From the NCBI GenBank assembly GCA_934148985.1, contig CAKPDO010000010.1, positions 1 through 42,704 on the forward strand: a stretch of 42,704 bases of DNA, in the 5' to 3' direction. The first letter of the stretch is position 1. Each line of letters opens with the position of its first letter. Position numbers and translations under genes: made by a program. This document shows, one piece after another, positions 16,320 through 25,826 of the stretch. A model generated the notes under the pieces. The model worked only from the letters and a program-made list of their open reading frames with translations, was not told where the DNA came from and ran no database searches. Source of the DNA: an uncultured Clostridia bacterium. Its GTDB lineage: Bacteria; Bacillota; Clostridia; TANB77; CAG-508.

Positions 16320-17520
16320 TTTCTAAATTCCTATTCTTTAATGCACTATCTTTTTTGCCACCATTTAATACGCCATTATAAACTCCAAGTACCCTTTGAG
16401 CATATGTTATCGAACTGTATTCTTCAGCTTTTTTTCTAATTTCTTTTTTATATTCTTTTCTTAAATTCTCATTTGATGAAAATGCTACAATTTGATTTAT
16501 GTATTCGTTTTGATTACTAAATAAGCTTTTTTTAGGGAGCATTTGAATAAACGCCATATCATTTATACAAATTGGAACAACCCCTGCTGCCATTGCTTCT
16601 ATTACAGTTAATCCTTGTGTTTCAGTGTTTGAAGCTGTTACAAATGCATCTGCACATTGATAATAATATTGTATTTGGTCTTGTGGTATTTTTCCTGTAA
16701 AAATTACCTTGTCAAAAATATTTAGCTTTCTTGATATATTTATATAATTTTCTTTATCAGGACCATCTCCCACTATTAATAGTTTTATATTGTTAATTTT
16801 CTTTTCGACTATTTTTTTCTGTGCATTTAGCAAAAACTCTATATTTTTTTCCGGTGCTAATCTTCCAACAAATATAATTGTGAAATCATCTTTCGTTATT
16901 CCGTATTTTTCTTTTATTTGCACAACTTTGTCTTTCTCAACATTTTCTTCAAAAAATCTCTCAATATCTATTCCACTCGGAATTACACATATATTTTTGG
17001 TTATCATATATTTTTCTTTAAATAATTTATATATTTTATCTGTTGGGACAATTGTTTTTTTTGCTGTCTTCACACAATATATTTTTGTTAGGTCTTTAAC
17101 AATTTTTTTGCTTAATTTATCAAAATGATTATGTGTAATATAATGTGTATAATCCTCGTATAATGTATGATATGTATGAACTAGAGGTATTTTGAATTTT
17201 TTTGAAAGTATTCTTGCAAATATTCCTATTCCAAATTCTGTGTGTGAATGTATTACATCTAAATTCCAGCTTTTTATCAATTTTATCATTGAATGTGAAT
17301 ATATTTCACTAAATCTGTAATCATATATTCCTATAGGTATTCCTGGCAATCTTAATATTTTTTCATTTTCATCATATACATGTTTTATTATACTATTATT
17401 TACTGTTACGATATAAACTGTGTGTCCTAGTTTTTTCAATGCTTCTCTTAAATTATATACACTTGTTGATACCCCATTTATGTATGGAGGATATGAATCT
17501 GTAAACAATCCTATTTTCAT
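16285..17520 (-). CDS. GT4 glycosyltransferase, probably glycolipid-forming
   Basis: A 411-residue GT-B glycosyltransferase. The N-terminal domain starts MKIGLFTDSYPPYINGVSTSVYNLREALKKLGH, as in 1,2-diacylglycerol glucosyltransferases. The donor domain has IIFVGRLAPEKNIEFLL and the E-x7-E motif within ASNTETQGLTVIEAMAAG. These retaining enzymes often make mono-glucosyl-diacylglycerol in low-GC Gram-positives; a cell-wall or teichoic acid role is also possible. It lies 14 bases after another GT4 gene and overlaps the TVP38 gene. The pair of glycosyltransferases suggests two successive sugar additions. The ATG has AAGGGGAAA just upstream. Confidence 0.8.
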   Translation of the reverse strand: MKIGLFTDSYPPYINGVSTSVYNLREALKKLGHTVYIVTVNNSIIKHVYDENEKILRLPGIPIGIYDYRFSEIYSHSMIKLIKSWNLDVIHSHTEFGIGIFARILSKKFKIPLVHTYHTLYEDYTHYITHNHFDKLSKKIVKDLTKIYCVKTAKKTIVPTDKIYKLFKEKYMITKNICVIPSGIDIERFFEENVEKDKVVQIKEKYGITKDDFTIIFVGRLAPEKNIEFLLNAQKKIVEKKINNIKLLIVGDGPDKENYINISRKLNIFDKVIFTGKIPQDQIQYYYQCADAFVTASNTETQGLTVIEAMAAGVVPICINDMAFIQMLPKKSLFSNQNEYINQIVAFSSNENLRKEYKKEIRKKAEEYSSITYAQRVLGVYNGVLNGGKKDSALKNRNLENGKEKMVEEFV

Positions 17521-17534
17521 TTTACTTTCCCCTT

Positions 17535-18557
17535 TTATTTCTTCATTTTGTATTCCTTTTGTCCTAAAACCTCTTCATAAACATTCTTTAATTTTTCGCC
17601 TATATTTTCGCTTTTTCTTTCATTTGCTATGTTATACGCTTCATCTACAAGACTTGGCAATTTACCACTAATAATTTTCTTAATTTTATTTTCAAATTCT
17701 TGAATATCTTTTGCCATATATACATTTTTTTCATCCTCAAGCCATCCTTTAAAAACAGGTATATCTCTTACAACCATATTAGTCTTACAACTTGCCGCTT
17801 CTATAATTGTTATTCCTTCTGTTTCTTCGAATGTTGGGGCTATATATACATCACATCCATTTAAAGCCTTACATATTGTTTCTTGTTCCACATATCCTGC
17901 AAAAATCAAATTATCAAGTTTTGTCTTAACTGCTTTTCTCACTTTTTTTCTTGAAAATATAAGTGGGCTATACCCAAACCATATGAATTTATAGTCTTTC
18001 ATTTTTTTAGCAAGTTCTACAAAATCTATAATTCCCTTTCTTTCAATATATAATCCAATTCCAACAATTACTTTGTCTTCTTTTTTAAAATCATATTTTC
18101 TTCTAAATTCTTCTCCTTTTTCTTTGTCTTGTTCGAAATTTTTCAGTTCCACTCCGTTTGAAACTACATATATATCATTTTTTATTCCATAACTTTTTAA
18201 AAGTTTTTTTGAATATTCTGTTGGCGTTATTATTGCATCACCAAGTGTATAACATTTTATTAGCCATTTTTTGAATAGTTTCGATATTTGATTTGAAAAT
18301 ATAAAACTATTTCTAAAGTCTTCTTCTGTGCTATGTGCATGATATATTATTTTCTTTCCTTGCTTTTTCAACTTTTTTGCTAGCATATATGATTTTAACC
18401 CATAAAAATTTATGTGTGCTATATCGTAGTTATCTTTTGGATTTGTTGTATATTCTATATTTACCGCATCTAATGCATTCATTTGATGTTTTATTGCTTT
18501 TCCTAGACCACTTTTTGATAATATTTTTTCGTTTTCTGTATATAGTAGTATTTTCAT
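17535..18557 (-). CDS. GT4 glycosyltransferase, first of a tandem pair
   Basis: A 340-residue GT-B glycosyltransferase with KSGLGKAIKHQMNAL near the N-terminus, IIYHAHSTEEDFRNSF, the donor-domain start VIVGIGLYIERKGIIDFV and the E-x7-E motif in FEETEGITIIEAAS. The short N-terminal domain and KSGxGxAIxHQ signature resemble the second-step enzymes (diglucosyl-diacylglycerol synthase/CpoA-like) of low-GC bacteria. With its neighbour it probably builds a membrane glycolipid anchor. The substrate is not provable from sequence. The ATG has AAGGGGAAAAG upstream. It is separated from mnmA by a hairpin terminator. Confidence 0.8.
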   Translation of the reverse strand: MKILLYTENEKILSKSGLGKAIKHQMNALDAVNIEYTTNPKDNYDIAHINFYGLKSYMLAKKLKKQGKKIIYHAHSTEEDFRNSFIFSNQISKLFKKWLIKCYTLGDAIITPTEYSKKLLKSYGIKNDIYVVSNGVELKNFEQDKEKGEEFRRKYDFKKEDKVIVGIGLYIERKGIIDFVELAKKMKDYKFIWFGYSPLIFSRKKVRKAVKTKLDNLIFAGYVEQETICKALNGCDVYIAPTFEETEGITIIEAASCKTNMVVRDIPVFKGWLEDEKNVYMAKDIQEFENKIKKIISGKLPSLVDEAYNIANERKSENIGEKLKNVYEEVLGQKEYKMKK

Positions 18558-18576
18558 CTTTTCCCCTTTTTATATT

Positions 18577-18620
18577 AAAAAATCTTAACAAGGTTATTAT
18601 AGCATAACTTTGTTAAGATT
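18577..18620 (-). terminator. Terminator between mnmA and the glycosyltransferase pair
   Basis: A 16-bp stem with one mismatch (arms 18605-18620 and 18581-18596), followed on the minus strand by UUUU. It marks the end of the suf-mnmA unit. Confidence 0.7.
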
Positions 18621-18642
18621 TCATTAATTATTTATTAATTTT

Positions 18643-19698
18643 CTATATAATAATCTTTCCTCCACCCACTACAATATCATCAATATAAAACACTGCTGAT
18701 TGTCCTGGAGTAATCGCTCTTTGAGGCTCATCAAATTTAACTTTAATTCTATTTTCATCTTGTATAATTTTAGCTTTGGCTTGTTTTGACGAATATCTAG
18801 TTTTTACTTCAACATTGGTCCAATCCTCTATCTTATCAAATAAAAGTAAATTAATATCATTAACTTCCAATTCAGACTTATAAAGTTCTTTTTCTTCTCC
18901 GACAATGACTTCGTTTCTTGCCCTATTAAATCCAAGAACAAATAAAGGTGTTTTATTAGAAATTCCAAGACCTTTTCTTTGCCCAATTGTGTAATTATAT
19001 AATCCAGTATGTTTTCCTAATACTTCTCCTTTAGAATTTACGATATTTCCTTCTTTTGGTTTTAATCCTGAATTTATCTCTAAAAACTTTTTATAATTTC
19101 CATCTGGAATAAAACATATGTCCTCTGAGTCTGGTTTATTTGCAACCTTTAAATTATTATCTCTTGCAATTTTTCTTATTTCATCTTTGCTCTCAAAATC
19201 AGATAAAGGAAATACCACATGTTCTATTAATTCCTTTGGAATATTCCATAATACATAACTTTGGTCTTTTTTACCAGCATTTGATTTTTTCAAGACCATT
19301 TTCTTGTATTCATCTGAAAACTCCGTTTTTGCATAATGACCTGTTGCTATGTAATTACATCCCATTTCTTTAGCTTTTTCCCACATTAGTCCAAATTTCA
19401 TATGTTTATTGCACTCTATACATGGATTAGGAGTTTTACAATTTGCATAACAATCTATAAAATCATCAATAACATACTTCTTAAATTCTTCCTTGTAATT
19501 AAATATAAAATGAGGTACACCTATTTGATTACATACATTTTTAGCATCTATATATGTATTTGTATTGCAACAACTGCTTCCAGCAAATAATTCTAAAGTC
19601 GTTCCAATTACTTCATATCCTTTTTCTTTTAAAAGTAGAGCTGAAACAGAACTATCTACTCCGCCGCTCATACCTAATAATACCTTTTTATTTTCCAT
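18643..19698 (-). CDS. mnmA: tRNA-specific 2-thiouridylase MnmA
   Basis: A 351-residue enzyme that thiolates U34 of tRNA Lys, Glu and Gln. The PP-loop is GMSGGVDSSV (residues 9-18). The first catalytic cysteine lies in TPNPCIECN, the second in PDSEDICFIPDGNY, and GHYAKTEF and TIGQRKGLGIS are family-specific. The gene begins two bases after the sufU stop codon, so it takes part in the suf transcription unit; this fits its need for sulfur from the cysteine desulfurase SufS. Length and all catalytic residues are normal. Confidence 0.97.
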   Translation of the reverse strand: MENKKVLLGMSGGVDSSVSALLLKEKGYEVIGTTLELFAGSSCCNTNTYIDAKNVCNQIGVPHFIFNYKEEFKKYVIDDFIDCYANCKTPNPCIECNKHMKFGLMWEKAKEMGCNYIATGHYAKTEFSDEYKKMVLKKSNAGKKDQSYVLWNIPKELIEHVVFPLSDFESKDEIRKIARDNNLKVANKPDSEDICFIPDGNYKKFLEINSGLKPKEGNIVNSKGEVLGKHTGLYNYTIGQRKGLGISNKTPLFVLGFNRARNEVIVGEEKELYKSELEVNDINLLLFDKIEDWTNVEVKTRYSSKQAKAKIIQDENRIKVKFDEPQRAITPGQSAVFYIDDIVVGGGKIII

Positions 19699-19699
19699 T

Positions 19700-20170
19700 T
19701 TATTTACAACAGCAATTAATGCTTCCTTTCCCGTTTTGTTCGTTTTTATTTAGTATATCTTCAAGAGTATGCCATGCAAGAAGTGCGCATTTTACCCTTG
19801 CTGGCATATTAGCAATATTTTTAAATGCTATAGCATCTTCTAATTTTTCTAAATCTTCTTCGCTTTCATTTTCTCTTTTTATCATTCCAATAAATGTTTC
19901 TATTATATCCTTTGCTTCTTTAACATTTTTGCCTTTTAAGGTATCTATCATTATAGAAGTTGAAGCTTGTGAAATTGCACATCCATGGCCAGAAAAAGCC
20001 ATATCCTCTATTTTATCACCATCTAATTTTACCTCTAATGTAATCTCATCACCACAATTTGGGTTGTGTCCAATTTCTTCATAGCTTACATCTTTTAACT
20101 TCTTTTTATTGTATGAATTCATGCTGTGTTCCATTATTAACTCATTATAAATATCATTTAAATCTTCCAT
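19700..20170 (-). CDS. sufU: SufU-type iron-sulfur scaffold / sulfur transfer protein
   Basis: A 156-residue IscU-like protein of the SufU branch. The three zinc-binding cysteines are visible in HNPNCGDEITLEV, GHGCAISQASTSI and ARVKCALLAWHTLED. SufU accepts sulfur from SufS and passes it to SufBCD in Firmicutes. The start is the ATG at 20170 with AAAGGAA upstream; a longer frame from 20200 overlaps the end of sufS. It lies 16 bases after the sufS stop. Confidence 0.95.
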   Translation of the reverse strand: MEDLNDIYNELIMEHSMNSYNKKKLKDVSYEEIGHNPNCGDEITLEVKLDGDKIEDMAFSGHGCAISQASTSIMIDTLKGKNVKEAKDIIETFIGMIKRENESEEDLEKLEDAIAFKNIANMPARVKCALLAWHTLEDILNKNEQNGKGSINCCCK

Positions 20171-20186
20171 GGCTATTCCTTTCTTT

Positions 20187-21405
<1,219 letters not shown>

Positions 21406-21420
21406 TTTTTCCTCCTTGTT

Positions 21421-21462
21421 CCGTTGGGACCGGTTCTTTTTAGGGCATTGTTCCATTGGGAC
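21421..21462. repeat. GGGACCGGTTCTTTTT-family repeat between sufD and sufS
   Basis: A diverged copy: TTGGGACCGGTTCTTTTTAGGGC, then GTTCCATTGGGAC. It begins five bases before the sufD stop codon and occupies most of the sufD-sufS gap. Confidence 0.75.
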
Positions 21463-21466
21463 AAAA

Positions 21467-22522
21467 CTATATTTTCTCATCAATCTTACTTGATATCTCG
21501 TTCCTAACTTCTTCATTTTCAATTTTCTCTAACACACTATTAAATTGAGCCCTAACAATCAGTTTCTCGCTATCTTCTTTACTCAATCCTCTAGTCATTA
21601 AATAAAATAATTTCTTACTATCAATTTTACCAGCTGCTGTTGCATGATTACCTTCAACATCTTCTTCTGTACACAAAAGCATTGGAAGTGCTATTGATTT
21701 TGCTTTATCTGATAAAATTGTGCAATATTCATTTTCATTACCTTTTGATTTTTTGCATCCTCTTTTAAAATCAATTGTTCCCTTGAAATGTTTTTTGCAA
21801 TTTCCATTTATCGCACCTTTTAGGTCCATATCTATATTTGTTTTTTCTCCATATGCTTCAACAATGTAATTTAAATCTATTATTTGATTTTCTCCACCTA
21901 AATAAATTGTATTGATTTCGTTATTCGCGCATTTTTCCTGTAAGCATGTATAATAATTTATTATAGTGTTTTTTCCGCCAAATTCAGCGGTTACATATTT
22001 AATTTCTGCATTTTCTTTTATTATATTCTCGATTGCTAAAAAATAGTTAGTTTTATTATTCATTAAATTACATATTACTATATTTATTTTTGAATTCTTC
22101 TCAGCCACAATTTTTATTTGTCCATTGTGATAATATTCTAAATCTTCTATTGATTTAAATCTAAAAATTATTGTTCCTTTTACATTCTCACTTGCTCTTA
22201 TAAAAATATTTTCTATTAAATTCATATTGTCTTTAGAAAATGTAAAATCGAAAAATAATTCTTCAGTTAAATTTTCCTTTATTTCAATATTTAAACTTTT
22301 ATTAGATTTTTCTTTAATTTGTTTTGCTAAAATATCTCCATTTCCATATTTAAAACTATTTTCAAAATCATCTTCTTTAATAACTACTTTGCTATTTGAA
22401 ATTTCTAATCCATTAAATTTCGATATATTTTCTGGAATATTTATATTTTCTAGTTTTGTATTATTAATTCCATAATTTTTAGCTGTTCTAATAGGAGTTT
22501 GATTTAATTCTAAATTCGTCAT
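21467..22522 (-). CDS. sufD: Fe-S assembly scaffold protein SufD
   Basis: A 351-residue SufD. The C-terminal beta-helix signature is present: KGTIDFKRGCKKSKGNENEYCTILSDKAKSIALPMLLCTEEDVEGNHATAAGKIDSKKLFYLMTRGLSKEDSEKLIV, with the conserved histidine in EGNHAT. SufD pairs with SufB on the SufC ATPases to assemble clusters. The N-terminal half is diverged, as is common for this subunit. It follows sufB by 15 bases and reads as one frame with no internal CGG. Confidence 0.92.
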   Translation of the reverse strand: MTNLELNQTPIRTAKNYGINNTKLENINIPENISKFNGLEISNSKVVIKEDDFENSFKYGNGDILAKQIKEKSNKSLNIEIKENLTEELFFDFTFSKDNMNLIENIFIRASENVKGTIIFRFKSIEDLEYYHNGQIKIVAEKNSKINIVICNLMNNKTNYFLAIENIIKENAEIKYVTAEFGGKNTIINYYTCLQEKCANNEINTIYLGGENQIIDLNYIVEAYGEKTNIDMDLKGAINGNCKKHFKGTIDFKRGCKKSKGNENEYCTILSDKAKSIALPMLLCTEEDVEGNHATAAGKIDSKKLFYLMTRGLSKEDSEKLIVRAQFNSVLEKIENEEVRNEISSKIDEKI

Positions 22523-22537
22523 TTTTATTCCTTTCTC

Positions 22538-23936
22538 TTATCCGATTGCTCCATCTAATTCAAGATTTATCAAATTATTCATTTCTACTGCATACTCTAT
22601 AGGAAGCTCCTTTGATATTGGGTCTGCAAAGCCTCTTACAATCATAGCTTTTGCATCTTCTTCTGATAATCCTCTACTCATAAGATAAAATATTGATTGG
22701 TCACTTATTTTTCCTATTTTTGCCTCATGTGAAAATTCTACATCATCTGTTCTTATGTCATTTACAGGTATTGTATCTGACCTAGAAATATCATCTAACA
22801 TAAGCGACTCGCATGATACCGAACATTTCGAATTTTTTGAATTTTCATTTATTCTAACTAAAGCCCTATAAGTCGCTGCTCCGCCATTTTTCGAAATTGA
22901 TTTTGAATTTATTAAGCTTGATGTATTTGGAGCATTATGGATTACTTTAAATCCCGTATCTAGATTTTGTCCTTTTCCTGCAAATGATATTCCAGTATAT
23001 TCTGTTTTGGCGCCATCTCCATTTAAAATGCTCATTGGATATAACATTGATATTTTTGAACCAAATGAACCAGATACCCAATCAATTTGAGCATTTTTTC
23101 CTACAATTGCTTTTTTGGTATTTAAGTTTAACATATTTTTAGACCAATTTTCTATTGTTGAATATCTTAAATATGCGTTATCTTTTACATATAATTCAAC
23201 ACAACCAGCATGTAAATTTACTTTATTATATTTTGGTGCACTGCATCCTTCTATAAAATGAAGTGATGCGCCTTCTTCTACAATTATTAAAGTATGTTCA
23301 AATTGTCCAGATTCTGGCGAATTTAATCTAAAATATGACTGCAATGGAATATCTACTTTTACTCCTTTTGGCACATAGACAAATGAACCTCCCGACCATA
23401 CTGCGCCATGCAAGGCAACAAATTTATGGTCTGTTACTGGTACACATTTCATGAAATGAGGTTTTACAAGTTCTGGGTACTCTCTTACAGCTGTTTCCAT
23501 ATCTGTGTAAATTACTCCTTGTTCCATTAGTTCTTTTTTCATGCTGTGATACACTACTTCTGAGTCATATTGTGCTCCAACACCAGCCAATGACCTTTTC
23601 TCAGCTTCTGGTATTCCGAAGTTTATCAAATGTTTCTTTTATTTCTTCTGGAACATCTTCCCAGTTGTCTGTCATTTTTGATTTCGGTCTTACATATGTT
23701 GCTATCTCATCCATATTTAATTCTGATAAATCCGGTCCCCATGTTGGAAGTTCTAGTTTGTTGTATGTTTCTAGTGCTTTTAGCCTGAATTCTGCCATCC
23801 ATTCTGGGTCATTTTTTTGTTTTGATATTTCTTTTATTATTTCAGGAGTTAATCCTTTTTTTATTTTGAAGTCATAGTCATCTTGATTTCTTATATCATA
23901 GATGTTTCTGTTAATTTCTTCTACGTTTGTTTTCAT
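22538..23936 (-). CDS. sufB: Fe-S scaffold protein SufB, read across a +1 frameshift at CGG
   Basis: SufB is the core scaffold of the SUF cluster. The first frame (23936 down to 23619) gives 106 N-terminal residues, including YDFKIKKGLTPEIIKEISKQK and EEIKETFDKL. Frame 0 then reads CGG (23618-23616), four more codons and a stop at 23603-23601. Skipping the C at 23618 joins directly to GIPEAEKRSLAGVGAQYDSEVVYH, the normal continuation. The remainder is a complete SufB core, ending with EFSHEAKIGKISDQSIFYLMSRGLSEEDA. The restored length, 465 residues, is exactly typical. The only disruption is the +1 base at the CGG. sufC lies upstream beyond two inserted plus-strand genes; sufD follows. Confidence 0.88.
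23615..23618 (-). other. Putative +1 recoding site in sufB (CGGA)
   Basis: Codons in frame 0 are AAA CTT CGG AAT; leaving out the C gives CTT GGA ATA CCA, encoding the conserved L-G-I-P. CTT before a rare arginine codon resembles the known Ty1 +1 site logic (CUU-AGG). Frame 0 ends after CGG and four more codons. Confidence 0.65.
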
Positions 23937-23956
23937 TTTTTAATTCCTTTCGAAAT

Positions 23957-23985
23957 TTGATTTTTTTATAATTTTATGTTATACT
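23957..23985 (+). promoter_or_regulatory. Promoter of the first plus-strand islet gene
   Basis: TTGATT (23957-23962), 17 bases, TATACT (23980-23985). It points to the 47-residue gene at 24033 and away from sufB. Confidence 0.75.
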
Positions 23986-24032
23986 TTCCTTCGTAATTTG
24001 CCAATTAGCACAATACACAAAGGAGGTCTACT

Positions 24033-24176
24033 ATGTACGACAAATCATCTGGTCAAATACTCATCTGGCGTAACGGAGTCTTGATTACCTTAGATCCTGA
24101 ACTACTTGATGAAAAAGATGTCCAAGAAACGATAGAGACATACACTACTAATCATGAAAATGATGACAACAAGTAG
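24033..24176 (+). CDS. 47-residue hypothetical protein, plus-strand islet gene 1
   Basis: A short reading frame starting ATG at 24033 with the strong site AAAGGAGG ten bases before. The product begins MYDKSSGQILIWRNGVLITLD and ends in an acidic, hydrophilic tail (NHENDDNK). I do not recognise it. It has its own promoter and an immediately following terminator, so it is very likely a real gene despite its size. It is one of only two plus-strand genes in the window, inserted between sufC and sufB. Codon use (CTC, ATC, CGT, GTC) is unlike the surrounding AT-rich genes. Confidence 0.75.
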   Translation: MYDKSSGQILIWRNGVLITLDPELLDEKDVQETIETYTTNHENDDNK

Positions 24177-24185
24177 GTCTCTCGG

Positions 24186-24213
24186 GAGTCACTCTTTTAG
24201 AGTGGCTCTTTTC
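24186..24213 (+). terminator. Terminator of islet gene 1
   Basis: Stem arms GAGTCACTCT (24186-24195) and AGAGTGGCTC (24199-24208), one G-U pair, followed by UUUUC. Confidence 0.8.
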
Positions 24214-24226
24214 TTCTCTGTTTTTC

Positions 24227-24255
24227 TTGATTTTATGTTAATTTAGTGGTATAAT
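24227..24255 (+). promoter_or_regulatory. Promoter of the second plus-strand islet gene
   Basis: TTGATT (24227-24232), 17 bases, TATAAT (24250-24255), preceded by GTGG. The same -35 and spacing as the first islet promoter. Confidence 0.8.
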
Positions 24256-24300
24256 ATATTTGTAATCGTTAATTTACATTCATAACAAAGGGAGGTCCAT

Positions 24301-24474
24301 ATGGTAGACTTAAACGAAGAAATTCTTGTTGAATTGAAAGCAATCCATTCTTTACTGGAAATTATTGCAGAGGGAATTTCCACCCCACAGTCAACGCAAC
24401 AACCAGTGGAAAGTAACCATAGCGTCGAGGAAATTATTTCTTCCTACAAAAGTAGGAGAAAAAATAAACATTAA
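24301..24474 (+). CDS. 57-residue hypothetical protein, plus-strand islet gene 2
   Basis: ATG at 24301, preceded by AAAGGGAGG. The product starts MVDLNEEILVELKAIHSLLEI (a likely amphipathic helix), has a polar TPQSTQQPVESNH middle and a basic C-terminus (SSYKSRRKNKH). No family is recognised. Private promoter and terminator mark it as a self-contained gene. It is paired in tandem with islet gene 1 and lies just before the 3' end of sufC on the other strand. The helical N-terminus and basic tail might suit a small nucleic-acid or membrane-associated protein, but there is no evidence for either. Confidence 0.75.
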   Translation: MVDLNEEILVELKAIHSLLEIIAEGISTPQSTQQPVESNHSVEEIISSYKSRRKNKH

Positions 24475-24490
24475 AAATTTCCCTTCACCC

Positions 24491-24519
24491 GGAGCCGCTT
24501 CTCTAGCGGTTCCTATTTT
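24491..24519 (+). terminator. Terminator of islet gene 2, overlapping the sufC stop
   Basis: Stem GGAGCCGCT (24491-24499) with AGCGGTTCC (24505-24513), loop TCTCT, then UAUUUUU. The sufC TAG (24505-24503) lies inside it, so the islet boundary coincides with the end of sufC. Confidence 0.8.
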
Positions 24520-25252
24520 TATAATTCTTATATCCATTTTCTTCAATCTCTTTAGCTAAATCAGCATTTCCAGTCTTAACAATCTTTCCATCAACCAAAA
24601 TATGCACAAAATCAGGCGTTAAATTATGCAAAATTTTAGTATTATGAGTAATAATTAAAACCGCATTATCATCATTTTTATACATTTCTACACCCTTAGA
24701 AACAGTTTTAATAGCATCAACATCAAGTCCAGAATCAGTTTCATCCAAAATTGCAAGTTTAGGATTTAAAACAAGCATTTGAAGAATTTCATTTTTCTTT
24801 TTCTCTCCTCCAGAAAATCCGACATTTAAACTTCTTTCACTATATTCAGGTTTCATTTGAAGTTCTTCCATATGTTTTTTAACTTCTTCTCTAAACTTAA
24901 AAATTTTCACAGGTTCTCCTGTTATTTTATTTTTAGCATATTTCAAAAAATTAGTCACAGTTATACCTGGGATTTCTTCTGGCAATTGAAAAGACATAAA
25001 AACTCCTTTTCTTGCTATTTCATCAGTTTTTAAATCTGTTATATCTTCACCATCAAAAATAATAGAACCTTTTTCTTTTTTATATAATGGGTTATTTAAT
25101 ATTGCATTTGCTGTAGTTGTTTTTCCAGAACCATTTGGTCCCATTATAACATGAATTTCTCCTTTATTTATTTTCAAATTTATTCCCTTTAAAATCTCTT
25201 TTTCTCCTGCATTTACATATAAATCATTTATTTCTAAAAGCTTCTCACTCAT
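24503..25252 (-). CDS. sufC: Fe-S assembly ATPase SufC
   Basis: A 249-residue ABC ATPase of the SUF system. The Walker A is MGPNGSGKTTTANAIL (about residues 37-52), the ABC signature NVGFSGGEKKKNEILQ, and Walker B LAILDETDSGLDVDAI with H-loop LIITHNTKIL. SufC powers SufB-SufD cluster assembly. The C-terminus ends with NRNR* encoded within the islet terminator hairpin, so the original last codons may have been altered by the insertion. It lies three bases after the DtxR-like regulator. Confidence 0.97.
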   Translation of the reverse strand: MSEKLLEINDLYVNAGEKEILKGINLKINKGEIHVIMGPNGSGKTTTANAILNNPLYKKEKGSIIFDGEDITDLKTDEIARKGVFMSFQLPEEIPGITVTNFLKYAKNKITGEPVKIFKFREEVKKHMEELQMKPEYSERSLNVGFSGGEKKKNEILQMLVLNPKLAILDETDSGLDVDAIKTVSKGVEMYKNDDNAVLIITHNTKILHNLTPDFVHILVDGKIVKTGNADLAKEIEENGYKNYKNRNR

Positions 25253-25255
25253 TTT

Positions 25256-25699
25256 TTATATTCCTTTCCTTCTTTTACATATACGACATCTTTCTTTTGA
25301 TATATCATAGTCGCAATTCAAATCGCTCAAATTTAAAACCTTATGTACGTATTTTGCCAAATTATTTATAGTATTATCCTCCATTGTTAATTTTAATTTT
25401 TCAGCTTCTCTTTTTGATGCTTCATCATCTAGTCCCAATACATCTTTAAAAAATACATAAGATATATCATATGCTTCTAAGATTTTTTTAGCTAAATCAT
25501 TTCCGTTTTCTGTTAGCTCAATCTTCCCATATGTTTCATAATCAACTAGTCCATTTTCTTTCAAACTATTTATTGCCTTTGTAACACTTGGCTTACTTAT
25601 GTTCATTTGGTTTGCAATGCCTGTTACTCTTAATTCTTTGCCTTGAACTTGCAAAATATACATAGTTTTCAAGTATTCTTCTAATGCTTTTGATATCAT
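25256..25699 (-). CDS. DtxR/MntR-like regulator with a cysteine cluster, head of the suf operon
   Basis: A 147-residue regulator. The N-terminal winged helix (ISKALEEYLKTMYILQVQGKELRVTGIANQMNISKPSVTKAINSLKENGLVDYETYGKIELTENG) is typical of the DtxR/MntR family, followed by the dimerisation region. The C-terminus has three cysteines in CDYDISKERCRIC, which the classic metal sensors do not carry at this position. It probably controls the suf operon in response to iron, manganese or cluster status; an Fe-S ligand role for the cysteines is my inference. It is the first gene after a consensus promoter that overlaps an inverted repeat. The ATG at 25699 has AAAGGAGAG upstream; the ORF extension to 25795 crosses the promoter. 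Confidence 0.85.
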   Translation of the reverse strand: MISKALEEYLKTMYILQVQGKELRVTGIANQMNISKPSVTKAINSLKENGLVDYETYGKIELTENGNDLAKKILEAYDISYVFFKDVLGLDDEASKREAEKLKLTMEDNTINNLAKYVHKVLNLSDLNCDYDISKERCRICKRRKGI

Positions 25700-25713
25700 T
25701 TTTTCTCTCCTTT

Positions 25714-25731
25714 TGTTAACTTCGGCTAACA
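25714..25731 (-). promoter_or_regulatory. Candidate operator for the suf regulator
   Basis: TGTTAGCCGAAGTTAACA, an imperfect palindrome with arms TGTTA/TAACA, immediately downstream of the -10 box. The position over the transcription start is ideal for repression by the DtxR-like protein encoded next. Confidence 0.55.
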
Positions 25732-25759
25732 TTATATTGAAAAAAAAGCGATATGTCAA
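25731..25759 (-). promoter_or_regulatory. Consensus suf operon promoter
   Basis: TTGACA (25759-25754), 17 bases, TATAAT (25736-25731): a perfect sigma-A consensus. This is the strongest promoter in the window and drives the regulator and sufC. Confidence 0.9.
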
Positions 25760-25783
25760 TACATTTTGATTTTTTTTACAATA

Positions 25784-25816
25784 GGACCGCATCATTTCGC
25801 AAAAAGAAGCAGTCCC
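25784..25816. repeat. Diverged hairpin similar to the GGGACCGGTTCTTTTT repeat
   Basis: Arms GGACCGC (25784-25790) and GCAGTCC (25809-25815) around a spacer containing CAAAAAGAAG. It resembles the repeat family but the core is changed, so membership is uncertain. It lies between the suf promoter and the end of the HipS-like gene. Confidence 0.4.
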
Positions 25817-25826
25817 AATAAAAAAA

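Noticed and set aside
23601..23936. SufB N-terminal fragment as a separate small protein
   Set aside because: Its last residues after the CGG do not match any SufB, and the shifted frame continues the protein exactly.
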